Source of the DNA: Collinsella aerofaciens ATCC 25986 | Lineage (GTDB): Bacteria > Actinomycetota > Coriobacteriia > Coriobacteriales > Coriobacteriaceae | Direction: 5' to 3' | Assembly (NCBI RefSeq): GCF_010509075.1 | Contig: NZ_CP048433.1 | Coordinates: 248,001-312,000 of the forward strand | DNA: 64,000 bases | Shown here: one piece after another, positions 9,257-18,033 of the stretch | Position numbering within the stretch: the stretch's first letter is position 1 | Layout: the number at the start of each line of letters is the position of its first letter | The notes under the pieces: generated by a model | What the model was told of the DNA's origin: nothing | Databases searched by the model: none | What the model saw: the letters and a program-made list of their open reading frames with translations, nothing else | Translations under genes and position numbers: made by a program

Positions 9257-10728
9257 GTCGAAAATGTTGGTGTAAGGGTGACGCCCCAGCGGCCGCTTAA
9301 CGAAGAGCGGCCCTCGTCCTAGAATCTGAAATCACCACAACAACAGGTTCTAGGAAAGGACGAAGACCGCTATGGAAATCTTATCAGACCCGACGCCGGA
9401 CATGCTCGCCATGCCCCGTTTCGACGACGGCGCCATCGACATGCAGGAGCTGCTCAGGCGTCTCGCCGAGCAGGTCGTGAACGCCGTGATGGACGCCGAG
9501 GCCGACCAGCTCTGCGGTGGCGGGGGGAACAGCCGAAACGGCTACCGCGAGAGGTCGCTCGCCACCTGCGTCGGCACGCTGACGCTGCGCATCCCCAAGC
9601 TGCGCTCCGGCAGCTTCTTCCCCGAGGACGTGCTCGAGCGCTACCAGCGCGTCGACCGCGCCCTCGTGGCCGCCGTGGCCGAGATGTACGCCACGGGCAC
9701 CAGCACCCGCAAGGTGCAGAGGGTGGCCGAGAAGATGGGCGTCTCCAGACTCTCGAAGGACCAGGTGAGCGCCATCGCCTCGAGCCTGGACGCAGACATC
9801 GAGGACCTGTGCGCAAGGCCGCTCGGCGGCTCGCCGGTGCCCTACGTCTGGCTCGACGCGACCTACGTCAAGTGCCGCCGCGAGGGGCGCGTCGCCTCCA
9901 CCGCCGTGGTCACCGCCATCGGCTGCGATGCGGGCGGCTGGAGGCGCGTCCTGGGCGTCGACGTGGTCGACACCGAGTCCTACGACTCGTGGCTCGCCTT
10001 CCTGCGGGCTATCCGCTCGCGCGGGGCGGCGGGCGTGCGGCTCGTCGTCTCGGACGCCCACCCGGGGCTCGTCCGGGCGCTCGGCGAGGTCTTCCAGGGC
10101 GCCGCGTGGCAGCGCTGCGCGGTCCACCTCATGCGCGACTGCATGCGCGAGGCCGGCTCCTGGCAGCTCAGGCGCCGCGTGGGCAGGATCGTGTCGCAGG
10201 TGTTCCGCGGGCGCGACGCCGCCACCGTGACGGCCATGTACCACGCGGCGTGCGACATGCTGGAGGGGTGCTGCCCCAGGGCGGCGGCGGTGCTGGAGGA
10301 GGCCGAGCCTGACGCGCTGGCCTACCTCGACTTCCCGCCGACCCACTGGAAGCGCCTGCGCACCAACAACGTGCAGGAGAGGACCAACCGGGAGATAAAG
10401 CGCAGGTCGCGCGTCGTGCAGGTGTTCCCCTCCACGGGCTCGCTGGTGCGGCTCGCGGGCGCGGTCATGTGCGAGCAGGACGAGATATGGCAGGAGTCCA
10501 GGTACTTCTCGGAGGTGAGGATGAACGAGCTCTACGATGACGGTCGCACTCGGGGAATCGACGGTCCCGTCGATTGGGCGCGGCTTGAGGCGGAGGCCAG
10601 GAAGATGCTCGAGTCCGGCCTCGAGCTTGCGGACAGGGTCGAGGCGGCATAGGATATCAACCGTATTCCAGATTCCAGGACGCCGGGCCGACTCGCTTCG
10701 GATGGGGCTCTACACCAACTTTCTCGAC
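9257..10728 (+). mobile_element. IS256-family insertion sequence
   Basis: One transposase gene bounded by imperfect terminal inverted repeats: left GTCGAAAATGTTGGTGTA (9257-9274) and right, read on the minus strand, GTCGAGAAAGTTGGTGTA (10728-10711), 16 of 18 identical. The family normally makes 8-9 bp target duplications; none is evident beside these ends, so the true ends could be a few bases off or the duplication has decayed. Confidence 0.85.
9372..10652 (+). CDS. IS256-family (mutator-type) transposase
   Basis: DDE transposase of 426 residues, a full-length size for the family. The catalytic acidic residues are recognisable in YVWLDATYVK, LVVSDAHPGL and NNVQERTNREIKRR. The insertion domain between the second D and the E contains the conserved CAVHLMRD stretch. 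No frameshift or internal stop is present, so the copy looks intact. An AGGAAAGGACG ribosome site lies upstream of the ATG. Codon use is extremely GC-rich, as in the host. Confidence 0.95.
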   Translation: MEILSDPTPDMLAMPRFDDGAIDMQELLRRLAEQVVNAVMDAEADQLCGGGGNSRNGYRERSLATCVGTLTLRIPKLRSGSFFPEDVLERYQRVDRALVAAVAEMYATGTSTRKVQRVAEKMGVSRLSKDQVSAIASSLDADIEDLCARPLGGSPVPYVWLDATYVKCRREGRVASTAVVTAIGCDAGGWRRVLGVDVVDTESYDSWLAFLRAIRSRGAAGVRLVVSDAHPGLVRALGEVFQGAAWQRCAVHLMRDCMREAGSWQLRRRVGRIVSQVFRGRDAATVTAMYHAACDMLEGCCPRAAAVLEEAEPDALAYLDFPPTHWKRLRTNNVQERTNREIKRRSRVVQVFPSTGSLVRLAGAVMCEQDEIWQESRYFSEVRMNELYDDGRTRGIDGPVDWARLEAEARKMLESGLELADRVEAA

Positions 10729-10771
10729 ACTACCTGAGCGCAAGGATAGGTTTTAGGGCATGTCCCAAAAT

Positions 10772-11302
10772 CTACTTGAGGAGGAAGTCGGAGAGGGGAA
10801 TGGTACGGGCCTCGCGATGCTCGGAATCGGCGATGTGGTCGGCAGGATATCCGCAGACGAGCATGTGATAGGGATAGACGCCCTCGGGCAGGTTGAACTG
10901 CTCCTGTGCCACCTCGGGCTTAAAATGGCATACCCAACACGTTCCCAGGCCCTGCTCGGTGGCCTCCATCATCATCTGATCGCACACTATGGACGTATCG
11001 ATTTCACTGGAATTCATCTGGTCATATGGGCGCACCCAAGCGTCTTCGGTAACGCTACAAATAAGGAAGATGAGCGGAGCGCCAAAGATAGATCCATCAC
11101 GAGCAAACCGAGGCTGACAAGCAGCAGCCTTCTCCAGAAGCTCAGGCGTATCCAGCACCATCACACGAGAAGGATGATTATTACAAGCAGAAGGAGCAAT
11201 CCGCCCAGCCTCAACAATGGCATCCACCACAGCCTGCTCAACAGAACGGTCCTCAAACGAACGACAAGAATACCGACCACGAGCCAGATCCAAATAACTC
11301 AC
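10772..11302 (-). CDS. Nitroreductase family protein
   Basis: FMN-dependent NAD(P)H oxidoreductase-like protein, 176 residues. Family features are SYLDLARGRYSCRSFEDR at the N-terminus (FMN phosphate contacts), APSACNNHPSRVMV, the dimer-core segment MMMEATEQGLGTCWVC and LPEGVYPYHMLVCGYP. The GTG at 11302 has GGAGG eight bases upstream and matches the usual family start; an in-frame ATG at 11365 would add about 21 residues unlike the family. Substrate unknown. Third codon positions are richer in T than in neighbouring genes, which may indicate different expression or origin. Confidence 0.85.
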   Translation of the reverse strand: MSYLDLARGRYSCRSFEDRSVEQAVVDAIVEAGRIAPSACNNHPSRVMVLDTPELLEKAAACQPRFARDGSIFGAPLIFLICSVTEDAWVRPYDQMNSSEIDTSIVCDQMMMEATEQGLGTCWVCHFKPEVAQEQFNLPEGVYPYHMLVCGYPADHIADSEHREARTIPLSDFLLK

Positions 11303-11470
11303 AACCAAGACCTCCAAATTCAACGAATCAATCCAAAGTAAAACAAAGGGTACCCAAAGCCCCATCCACCCAAACGTTTAAGGCGGTCCCAAAGTTCCCA
11401 ATCGGGTCCAAAGGCCCCGCCAACAAAAGCCCCATCGCTTTCAAAGTATCAGCCAAAGTTCCCAATGGTG
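11303..11470. other. Intergenic stretch with repeated CCAAAG-type words
   Basis: Region upstream of the nitroreductase. Short words recur: CAAAGTTCCCAAT appears near 11391 and near 11453, AAAGCCCCATC near 11357 and 11429. No gene is seen. The words could be decayed repeats or regulatory sites; no function is supported. Confidence 0.35.
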
Positions 11471-11576
11471 GTACGTAAGGCGAAGGGCCGGCACCTGTTT
11501 ACTTTCGAACGACTCTGCCATGCAGCCGGAGTGAGAAAGCAAACAGGTGCCGGCCCTTCGCCGCCGGGACACGTAC
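11471..11576. repeat. Long palindromic element 3' of the PiT/DUF47 unit
   Basis: Perfect 22-bp inverted arms at 11479-11500 and 11541-11562, with an outer 6-bp arm pair GTACGT / ACGTAC (11471-11476 and 11571-11576) and inner CTTTC / GAAAG pairing. It lies seven bases beyond the stop of the leftward DUF47 gene and could end that transcript, but it lacks a clear T run. Confidence 0.8.
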
Positions 11577-11582
11577 CCCCAA

Positions 11583-12206
11583 TTAACTGTTCTTCATGAC
11601 AATCGAATCCACAACATCGGCCACATTCTCGCAGCAGTCGGCGCAGTACTCCAGGAAGGCGTAGACGTCACGCCAAGCGATGACCTCGAGCGGATCCTTG
11701 CCGTTAACGTGCAGGTTGCGCATGGCGTTGATGTAGAGCTCGTCGGCCTCGGACTCGATGGTGTTGATCTGGATGACCAGCTCGCGCAGCGTTTTGGACT
11801 TGCGGTAGTTGGGAAGCTCGACCATCAGGTCTTTCATGGCGCGGCAGGCGTCAGTCACCTTGTGGGCGATGACGATGGCGTCGGGATGGATGCTCTGAAT
11901 GTTGGTGAAGTAGACGCGCTGCACGACGCCCTCAATACGGTCGAGCACGGTGTCGAGTGAGCAGCTCATCAGATCCAGATCCTCGCGCTCGAGCGGGGTG
12001 ATAAAGGCGGTGAGCAAGGCGTCCTCAAGCTCATGGTGCTTCTTGTCGGCCGCATGCTCGATCGCGTGCATCTTGTTGAGCATATCGTGAATCTTTGCGG
12101 GATCGAAGTTCTCGAAAATCTTGGTGAGCAGCTCGGCGGCCTGGACGGCAAGGTCGGCGCAGGCGACGTAGTTGTCGAAGTAGAACGAATCGGGTTTCTT
12201 TGCCAT
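11583..12206 (-). CDS. DUF47 / PhoU-like accessory protein of a PiT phosphate transporter
   Basis: All-helical PhoU-related protein of 207 residues. DUF47 proteins typically sit beside pit genes and are thought to regulate that permease. Family hallmarks are the paired acidic helix motifs HAIEHAADKKHHELEDAL and INTIESEADELY, and DRIEGVVQRV in the middle. It lies 67 bases downstream of the pit gene on the same strand, with an AAAGGA ribosome site, so the two form one unit. This is the second phosphate-linked locus in the window. Confidence 0.9.
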   Translation of the reverse strand: MAKKPDSFYFDNYVACADLAVQAAELLTKIFENFDPAKIHDMLNKMHAIEHAADKKHHELEDALLTAFITPLEREDLDLMSCSLDTVLDRIEGVVQRVYFTNIQSIHPDAIVIAHKVTDACRAMKDLMVELPNYRKSKTLRELVIQINTIESEADELYINAMRNLHVNGKDPLEVIAWRDVYAFLEYCADCCENVADVVDSIVMKNS

Positions 12207-12273
12207 GGGTGGGTCCTTTCGAGGCGAAGACGGGTGGGCGAGGTAATGCAGTCCGGATGGACGTTCGGTTTGA

Positions 12274-13323
12274 CTAGAGGAACATCATGAACAGCTTGGC
12301 CATGACAAAGCTGATGAGTCCGCAGGCGGGGAAGGTGAAGAACCAGGTGAACATCATGTCTTTGACGACGCCGAAGTTGATGGCTGAGAGGCGCTTGACG
12401 GCACCGACGCCCATGATGGCGCAGGTCTTGATGTGTGTGGAGGACACGGGGATGCCGGTAAGGGTGGCAAGCAGCAGGTTTGCGGCGCCTGCGAGGTCGG
12501 CGGAGAAGCCCTGATACTTTTCGAGCTTGACCATGCTCTGGCCGACGGACTTGATGATGCGCTCGCCGCCCACGCTGGTGCCGATACCCATAGTGGCCGA
12601 GCACAGCAGCATAATCCAGATGGGGATGCCTGCATCGCCGACGCTCGTCTGGCCGCTGGCAAAGGCCACGCCTAAAAAGAGCACGCCGATGAACTTCTGT
12701 CCATCCTGCGCGCCGTGCATGAAGCTCATGGCCGCAGCGCTCGCGATCTGAGCGTATTTAAAGAAGACATTGGCACGTCGCCTGTTGGCGGCGGCGAAAA
12801 GAATCGAGACGAGTTTGCACAGGACCCAGCCCATGACAAAGCCCAGACCGATGGAGAGCGCCAGGCCGTAGATGACCTTCATCCATTCGTGGACGTTGAC
12901 GCTGCTCGCGCCGCCGAGGGCGATAGCAGCACCGGTCAGGCCGGCGATAAGGCTGTGGCTTTGCGAGGTGGGGATACCAAAACGCGACGCTGTGGCGCCG
13001 TAGACGACGATGGAGAACAGCGCCGCGCATAGGCAGGCGAGCGCCATGGTGCTATTTCCGCCAAAGTCGACGATATGCGAGATGGTGTTGGCGACGCTCG
13101 CGTTAAAGTGCGTCATGATGAGCACGCCGAGGAAGTTGAATGCGGCGCTCATGAGAATGGCGGCGCGGGCGGGCATGCAACGCGTAGTGACGCAGGTCGC
13201 GATGGCGTTGGGCGCGTCGGTCCATCCATTGACGAAGATGGCGCCCAACGCGAGGATCACGGTGACGGCAAGGACTGGGTTCGACACAATTTGGCCGAGG
13301 AAGGTTGAGAACGTTACGTCCAT
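12274..13323 (-). CDS. Inorganic phosphate transporter, PiT family
   Basis: Low-affinity phosphate permease driven by an ion gradient, 349 residues with about 10-11 membrane helices. The duplicated PiT signatures are present: NGWTDAPNAIATCV in the first half and FMHGAQDGQKFIGV in the second; GIPTSQSHSLIAGLTGAAIA and GIPVSSTHIKT are the two re-entrant loop repeats. Gene order pit then DUF47 is the normal arrangement. Confidence 0.94.
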   Translation of the reverse strand: MDVTFSTFLGQIVSNPVLAVTVILALGAIFVNGWTDAPNAIATCVTTRCMPARAAILMSAAFNFLGVLIMTHFNASVANTISHIVDFGGNSTMALACLCAALFSIVVYGATASRFGIPTSQSHSLIAGLTGAAIALGGASSVNVHEWMKVIYGLALSIGLGFVMGWVLCKLVSILFAAANRRRANVFFKYAQIASAAAMSFMHGAQDGQKFIGVLFLGVAFASGQTSVGDAGIPIWIMLLCSATMGIGTSVGGERIIKSVGQSMVKLEKYQGFSADLAGAANLLLATLTGIPVSSTHIKTCAIMGVGAVKRLSAINFGVVKDMMFTWFFTFPACGLISFVMAKLFMMFL

Positions 13324-13573
13324 ATATGGGCTTTCTCGAAGTTTGCAGACACGTTACAAAAACATGATAAATCGTATCACCTCCTGTGGGTTTCTTTACC
13401 GAGTTCTGATGGGAGAAGTGAACTTTTTGGCACTAAAATTGAATATTAGCCCTGTTGACCGCGGGTGTTCTTTTTGCTAACACGCCATGCGGACACGTGC
13501 GATTACTACGACACTCCAAAACCACAGTCTGTTCGCTTTACAACATGCAAACATGCGTTCGATAATAGGAGGC

Positions 13574-13912
13574 ATGGAATATCGACAGACAGATGGCAAA
13601 ACTCGACGCGTGCACAAGCAGTATGTGGACGTTGTAGCTCGCATCCTCGCGGGCGGACAAGTCGTGCCGGTTACCGTCTGCTGGGTCGACGGTCGCTGCT
13701 TTACGATTGACGAGATTGTCTCGACCACTGGGTTTGGCCTGACGGTCCACGGCATTCGTACGGCAACCTATAAGGTGCGTTTTGGCGGGCACGCGACCGA
13801 GTTGTATCTGGAGGACCAGACGCGCGAACGACCAGATGGTTCGCAGGCCCATCTGATGCGTTGGTGGGTGTGGGCATTCGACCGTACGCTCGAGGGCGAG
13901 CGCCGTGGGTAA
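13574..13912 (+). CDS. Hypothetical protein, beta-rich, function unknown
   Basis: 112-residue product not recognised. It is basic at the N-terminus, then has alternating hydrophobic strands (VVPVTVCWVDGRCFTIDEIV, ATYKVRFGGHATELYLE) and ends with a Trp-rich WWVWAFDRTL, suggesting a small beta fold. The start is uncertain: AGGAGG at 13567-13572 lies only one base before the ATG at 13574, while in-frame ATGs at 13553 and 13487 have no ribosome site. It is transcribed divergently from pit; the 250-base gap between them (13324-13573) holds no other gene. Confidence 0.6.
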   Translation: MEYRQTDGKTRRVHKQYVDVVARILAGGQVVPVTVCWVDGRCFTIDEIVSTTGFGLTVHGIRTATYKVRFGGHATELYLEDQTRERPDGSQAHLMRWWVWAFDRTLEGERRG

Positions 13913-13996
13913 GGACGTACGGCATTCGGGTACAATGACAGGAATCTTGTCACCTGCTGCGCCGTCTTTCACGGCACTTTTTGAAAGGACGAACCT

Positions 13997-14692
13997 ATGA
14001 ACGATATCCAGGGCTATCAGAACGGCCCCGTCGAGAGCGGCGCAAGCCGCGCCAAGGAGATGTCGCCGCGCGCGTACAACCTTGTCATGTCTGCCCTGAT
14101 CTTTTTGGGCTTTTGCGCCATGGGCGTCGGTGCTTACTTTACGAGCACCATGTCGTTTGCGCGCATGATGATGAGCGGCGCCGCTTTGCCGCTGGTCTTT
14201 GGCTCATTTATTCTGACCATCGTCGGCATGGTCATGATGTCGGCCGCCGCCAGCAAGCAGTCCGTGGGCCTGTCCCTTGTGGGCTACGTAATCTTTGCGA
14301 GCACCTTTGGCCTGACCGCGTCGTTTGGCCTTGCCAACTACGACCTGCCCACCATCAACACTGCCTTTATCGCCACGGCCGCCATCACCTTTGTCTTTGG
14401 CGCCTTGGGCGTGACGTTCCCCAAGTTTTTCCAGCGCGTATATGGCATCGGTTTTGGCATTCTGCTCGCTACTATTCTGGTTGAGATCGTGCTGATGTTC
14501 ATGGGCGTCTCACAGACCATCACCGACCTGATCGTGATCGTGGTGTTCGCCGGCTTTATTGGCTACGACACCTATGTTGCCACGACGGTGCCGCCTACGC
14601 TGCCCAACGCCGTGCTTATGGCCTCTAACCTGTTCGTGGATATTATCAACGTGTTCCTGCGCATTCTGAACATCCTCGGCCGTCGCGACTAG
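13997..14692 (+). CDS. Bax inhibitor-1 (BI-1/YccA) family membrane protein
   Basis: Integral membrane protein of 231 residues with about seven hydrophobic helices, the usual size for the family. Bacterial members are calcium-leak or protease-modulating proteins. The C-terminal part has the conserved FAGFIGYDTYV segment, whose acidic residue belongs to the proposed pH-sensing pair. A TACAAT -10-like box lies near 13929 and GAAAGGA precedes the ATG. Confidence 0.9.
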   Translation: MNDIQGYQNGPVESGASRAKEMSPRAYNLVMSALIFLGFCAMGVGAYFTSTMSFARMMMSGAALPLVFGSFILTIVGMVMMSAAASKQSVGLSLVGYVIFASTFGLTASFGLANYDLPTINTAFIATAAITFVFGALGVTFPKFFQRVYGIGFGILLATILVEIVLMFMGVSQTITDLIVIVVFAGFIGYDTYVATTVPPTLPNAVLMASNLFVDIINVFLRILNILGRRD

Positions 14693-14735
14693 TGGCGAAT
14701 TGCGGCGGTGCTTGCCGTGCGTGTAAATCGATGCG

Positions 14736-14766
14736 AAAGGCGGTCCTTCGGGGCCGTCTTTTTTGT
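14736..14766 (+). terminator. Rho-independent terminator after the BI-1 gene
   Basis: Stem AAAGGCGGTCC / GGGCCGTCTTT with a TTCG loop and two G-U pairs, then a T run. Confidence 0.8.
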
Positions 14767-14829
14767 ACTCGGCGGGGTATCATGGATGGGAAAAGCCGAT
14801 AGCGGCAGCGACAGGAAAGGTGACCACTT

Positions 14830-15951
14830 ATGGCAGACGTCGACAACAGGAACCGTAACCGCAGGTCCAACCGAGCGGGTCAGCCCAATCCCAAGCGCGA
14901 GGCCCGTGCCAAGGCCGCCGAGCGTCACGTGGCAACTGTGTCCGAAGCGTGCGCCAAGGATATCGAGCGTTCGCTTGCCGGCGTGTGCGAGTTCGATGGT
15001 ATGCCTGCCGGTTTTGTCGCGGCGATGAAGGCCAAGGTTCAGAGTGCTGTGGCCGCCGAAGAACAGGTTGCCGAGGACGTCGAGGGCGCGGAGGCTGCCG
15101 AGACCGAGACGGCGCCCGAGACCGAGGCAGCGCCTGAGCCTGCCGAGGAAATCGCCGAAGCTGAGTCCGCGCCTGCTGAGGAGCCCGCTCCGGTTCTGCC
15201 TGAGGTCACCGTGCTCGATGCCTCCGCCACGCAGGCCATCCTGGACAACGGTCGTGGCTATGCGCAGTTCTGCGACATGGCCGTGCTCGCCTTTGCCTCG
15301 TTCACCAACCCGGGCGGTGGCTACATCCAGGGCTATCTGGGCCAGGAGGCCACGCTGTGCGCCGATTCGTATCTGTACAACGTTCTCGATAAGCAGCGCA
15401 AATGGTACGGCGAGAACCGTCGCCGCAACATCAACTGCGAGCTTTACCGCAACCGTGCGCTGGTGGTGCCTGCGGTGCGCTTCGACCGCAACCACGTGCA
15501 TGCATACGCCGACGTGATCGTGGCCGCCGCGCCCAACGTTAAGCGCGCCCGCCAGGAGTATCGCGTGAGCGACGATGCTCTGCTGGACGCCCTGCGCGAC
15601 CGCATTCGCTTTGTGCTTGCCATCTGCGACGAGCTAGGTCGCGAGAAGCTCGTGCTGGGCGCTTGGGGCTGCGACAACAACGGCTTTGACGCAGAGGCCG
15701 TGGCCGAGCTCTTCCGCAAGGAGCTCGCGTCGGGCGACTTTAAGGTCAAGCAAGTCTTCTTTGCCGTGCCTTCTACGCGCTGGGATGAGGATTTTGCCAA
15801 GTTCGAGCACGTGCTGGCAAACTTCCCCGAGCGCAACGAGGAGTCCTATGCCCAGGTTGCCGCTCGCGCTGCGGCAGCTCGCGCCGCCGAGCAGACCCAG
15901 GCTGCTACCGAGGATGATGAGGACGAGGACGATTGGCGCAAGTACCTGTAA
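14830..15951 (+). CDS. TIGR02452-type microbial PARG / macro-domain-like protein
   Basis: 373 residues. The core (about residues 125-330) matches bacterial-type poly(ADP-ribose) glycohydrolase-like proteins: FASFTNPGGGYIQGYLGQEA contains the GGG...QE ADP-ribose-cleaving signature, followed by LVVPAVRF and LVLGAWGCDNNGF. Such enzymes remove ADP-ribose from proteins or other acceptors. The N-terminus is very basic for about 40 residues and joins an unusually long Ala/Glu/Pro-rich acidic linker (about 75-130); the C-terminus is again acidic. No ADP-ribosyltransferase or NADAR partner is adjacent, so the substrate is unknown. Confidence 0.85.
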   Translation: MADVDNRNRNRRSNRAGQPNPKREARAKAAERHVATVSEACAKDIERSLAGVCEFDGMPAGFVAAMKAKVQSAVAAEEQVAEDVEGAEAAETETAPETEAAPEPAEEIAEAESAPAEEPAPVLPEVTVLDASATQAILDNGRGYAQFCDMAVLAFASFTNPGGGYIQGYLGQEATLCADSYLYNVLDKQRKWYGENRRRNINCELYRNRALVVPAVRFDRNHVHAYADVIVAAAPNVKRARQEYRVSDDALLDALRDRIRFVLAICDELGREKLVLGAWGCDNNGFDAEAVAELFRKELASGDFKVKQVFFAVPSTRWDEDFAKFEHVLANFPERNEESYAQVAARAAAARAAEQTQAATEDDEDEDDWRKYL

Positions 15952-15974
15952 TCGGTACGTGCTGACAGATAGGT

Positions 15975-16011
15975 CGAGCCGGCGGGAGAGGCTGCTTCCG
16001 TCGGCTTTTTA
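15975..16011 (+). terminator. Hairpin after the PARG-like gene
   Basis: AGCCGGCGG / CCGTCGGCT stem (one G-U pair) followed by TTTTTA. Confidence 0.7.
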
Positions 16012-16029
16012 CTGAGCGAGGGGCTTACG

Positions 16030-16689
16030 ATGAAAAACGTTCTATGCTTTGGCGACAGCAACACCTATGGTTACGATCCGGCGGGCATGCGCGACGGCAC
16101 CGCGGTGCGCTATGCGCAGGATGTGCGCTGGTGCGGCGTGGCCCAACGTGACTTAGGCGAGGGCTGGCATGTAATTGAAGAAGGCCTCAACGGCCGCACG
16201 ACGGTACGCGACGACATGTGCCATCTGGACACCAATCTTAACGGCATCCGCGCACTTCCGATGCTGCTCGAGGCCCATAAGCCGCTGGACGCCATTGTGA
16301 TCATGCTGGGCACCAACGACTGTAAGACGGTCTTTAACGTGACAGCTTCCGATATCGCCCGTGGCGCCATGGCGCTGATTCGCGCCGTCCGCGCGTTTCC
16401 GTGGACCGACGCTGCGCCTTGTCCGCGCATTCTGCTGATGGCGCCTATCAAGATTAAGCCGCAGATCGCCGACGTATATATGACCGATTTTGACGAGCAT
16501 TCCGTAGAAGCCTCGGAACATTTTGGTGAGTACTACGCGCACGTAGCCGAGCAGTTTGGCTGCGACTTTTTGAATGCAGCGGAGTTTGCCGAGCCGGGCG
16601 ATATCGACTATCTGCATATGATGCCCGAAAGCCACGAGAGCCTGGGCCACGCCGTGGCAGCCAAGCTCCAAGAGATGCTCGGAGAGTAG
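16030..16689 (+). CDS. SGNH/GDSL-family hydrolase (esterase-like)
   Basis: 219-residue SGNH hydrolase. Block I is CFGDSNTYGY (catalytic Ser in GDSN), block II Gly lies near NGRTTVRDD, block III is LGTNDCK (Asn) and block V is DIDYLHMMPESHESLGH (Asp and His). It acts on ester or acetyl groups of carbohydrates or lipids; the substrate cannot be told. No signal peptide is present, so it is probably cytoplasmic. GAGGGG precedes the ATG. It is the last host gene before the prophage. Confidence 0.9.
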   Translation: MKNVLCFGDSNTYGYDPAGMRDGTAVRYAQDVRWCGVAQRDLGEGWHVIEEGLNGRTTVRDDMCHLDTNLNGIRALPMLLEAHKPLDAIVIMLGTNDCKTVFNVTASDIARGAMALIRAVRAFPWTDAAPCPRILLMAPIKIKPQIADVYMTDFDEHSVEASEHFGEYYAHVAEQFGCDFLNAAEFAEPGDIDYLHMMPESHESLGHAVAAKLQEMLGE

Positions 16690-16695
16690 CGCGAC

Positions 16696-16740
16696 CCCAA
16701 GCCACCGCAAAGGGGACGGGCGCCTTTGCGGTGGCTTGGG
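16696..16740 (+). repeat. Long hairpin between the SGNH gene and the prophage
   Basis: Perfect 17-bp arms, 16696-16712 and 16724-16740, containing TTTGCGGTGGC. It can end the SGNH transcript although there is no T run. The TTGCGGTGG word recurs in palindromes at 58282 and 59217. Confidence 0.8.
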
Positions 16741-16753
16741 CTGCGAATCTTAA

Positions 16754-16763
16754 TACTGCCACA
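16754..16763 (+). other. Candidate left attachment core (attL)
   Basis: TACTGCCACA here is repeated at 55216-55225 inside the 3' end of thiD; the upstream bases are also partly alike (TCTTAA versus TCTCAG). A competing shared word, TATCCCAAG (near 16813 and 55109), is less well placed because here it overlaps the integrase stop region. Confidence 0.55.
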
Positions 16764-16806
16764 ACTAACGGCGTGCCATCTACCTGCGGCTTTGCGGGGG
16801 AATATC

Positions 16807-17934
16807 CTAACTTATCCCAAGCGCGTCGAAGGCGGCGCGGACGACCTGCTCGGCGGTGGGGCGGATATAGTGCCGTCCCGATACGCCGGGGAGGGCGTGG
16901 CCCATCAGCATCTCTATGAGGTCCCACGGCAGGCGAAGCTCGACCTCCGCTATCGTACGCCATGAGTTGCGGAGGTTCGACCACGGGATGTGCTCGATGC
17001 CGCGGGCGGCGCAGAGTTTCCGCCAGCGGTTGTTGCATATGCTCCGGTTCATGGGCAGCCCGTCGCCTCGGTCGCACAGCCACTCGCGGCCCTCGGCGGC
17101 ACGGGCGGCCGCTATCTCGACGAGGCGGTCGGCGGCCTGCGGCAGGATCACGACGGTGCGCGCGGACTTGGCGGTCTTGAGGGCGCCCACCGGCTCGGTG
17201 CCGGACTGCTGCATCTGACGGCAGATGTCGGCGGAGGCGAGGACGGTGCCGCTACGCTCCCAGCGCAGCACCTCCTCGGTGCGCACGCCCAGCGACTCGC
17301 CCGAGCGGCAGGAGCCGAAGCACGCGAGGATGAACGCGGGCTCCAGGGGGTTGCCGCGCAGTGCGTCGAGGACGCCCAGGGCCTCGTCGAGGGTGTAGAC
17401 GCGCTTTGAGCGCTCGCGGGTCTTGCGGGTGGGCATGGTGTACCTGACGCTGGCGGCGAACGGGTCGAGCGGCAGGCGGATGAAGGTCGAGACGCAGGCG
17501 TAGACCTTGCGCAGGGTGAGCAGGGCGGTATCTGCTGTGGCGGCGGGCAGTGTCAGCAGCCAGTCCTGCAGCTCGACGGCGCGCAGCTGGTCGACGGGCA
17601 TTGCGCCCCAGCGGGGCCCGACGTAGTTCTTCCACGAGCGCAGCACGAGGTCGCGGGTGTTGGGGGCGAGCGTCCCCGCCTCGACCTGCGCGGCCATCTT
17701 GGGGACGAGCCACGTCTCGTAGGCCTTGGCTATGGTGGGCACGGGGGCGTCGTCGGCGTGCTCGACGTGGATGCGGTCGAGCTCCGCGCACGCCTCGCGG
17801 TAGGTGCCGTACACGGTCTTGGTCTTGCGCCTGCGGCCCTGCGGCGTGTTCTGCATCCAGCGCAGGACGTACTTCTTGCCGCGCCTCATCTCGGTCACGG
17901 AACCCCAGACGCGGCGGCGCTGCTTCTTTGTCAT
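16807..17934 (-). CDS. int: Phage tyrosine-type site-specific integrase
   Basis: Tyrosine recombinase of 375 residues that would insert and excise the prophage. The N-terminal arm-binding and SAM-like core-binding regions occupy about residues 1-170. In the catalytic domain, the first Arg lies in CFGSCRSGESLG, box II is SNLRNSWRT (Ser where HxxR integrases usually have His), and LMGHALPGVSGRHYIRPT supplies the later His and the Tyr nucleophile. It reads outward toward the left attachment core, the usual arrangement for a prophage end. Confidence 0.94.
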   Translation of the reverse strand: MTKKQRRRVWGSVTEMRRGKKYVLRWMQNTPQGRRRKTKTVYGTYREACAELDRIHVEHADDAPVPTIAKAYETWLVPKMAAQVEAGTLAPNTRDLVLRSWKNYVGPRWGAMPVDQLRAVELQDWLLTLPAATADTALLTLRKVYACVSTFIRLPLDPFAASVRYTMPTRKTRERSKRVYTLDEALGVLDALRGNPLEPAFILACFGSCRSGESLGVRTEEVLRWERSGTVLASADICRQMQQSGTEPVGALKTAKSARTVVILPQAADRLVEIAAARAAEGREWLCDRGDGLPMNRSICNNRWRKLCAARGIEHIPWSNLRNSWRTIAEVELRLPWDLIEMLMGHALPGVSGRHYIRPTAEQVVRAAFDALGIS

Positions 17935-18033
17935 ATAATCAGATCCGTTCAGATCGCGGGCTTATTCTCCGTTTCGCCCGGTTCTGACCCCGGCCCCGTC
18001 TCACGTTCCAAAGTGCAGGGGCCGTCTCCTTAG

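Noticed and set aside
10760-11341. 193-codon plus-strand frame opposite the nitroreductase
   Set aside because: The minus-strand product has clear nitroreductase motifs and a ribosome site; the plus-strand product is Ser/Arg/Thr/His-rich without motifs.
16800-16820. TATCCCAAG shared with 55108-55118 as the attachment core
   Set aside because: The left copy overlaps the integrase's last codons and the right copy lies in phage-side DNA 100 bases from thiD; the TACTGCCACA pair is better placed, though this is not settled.
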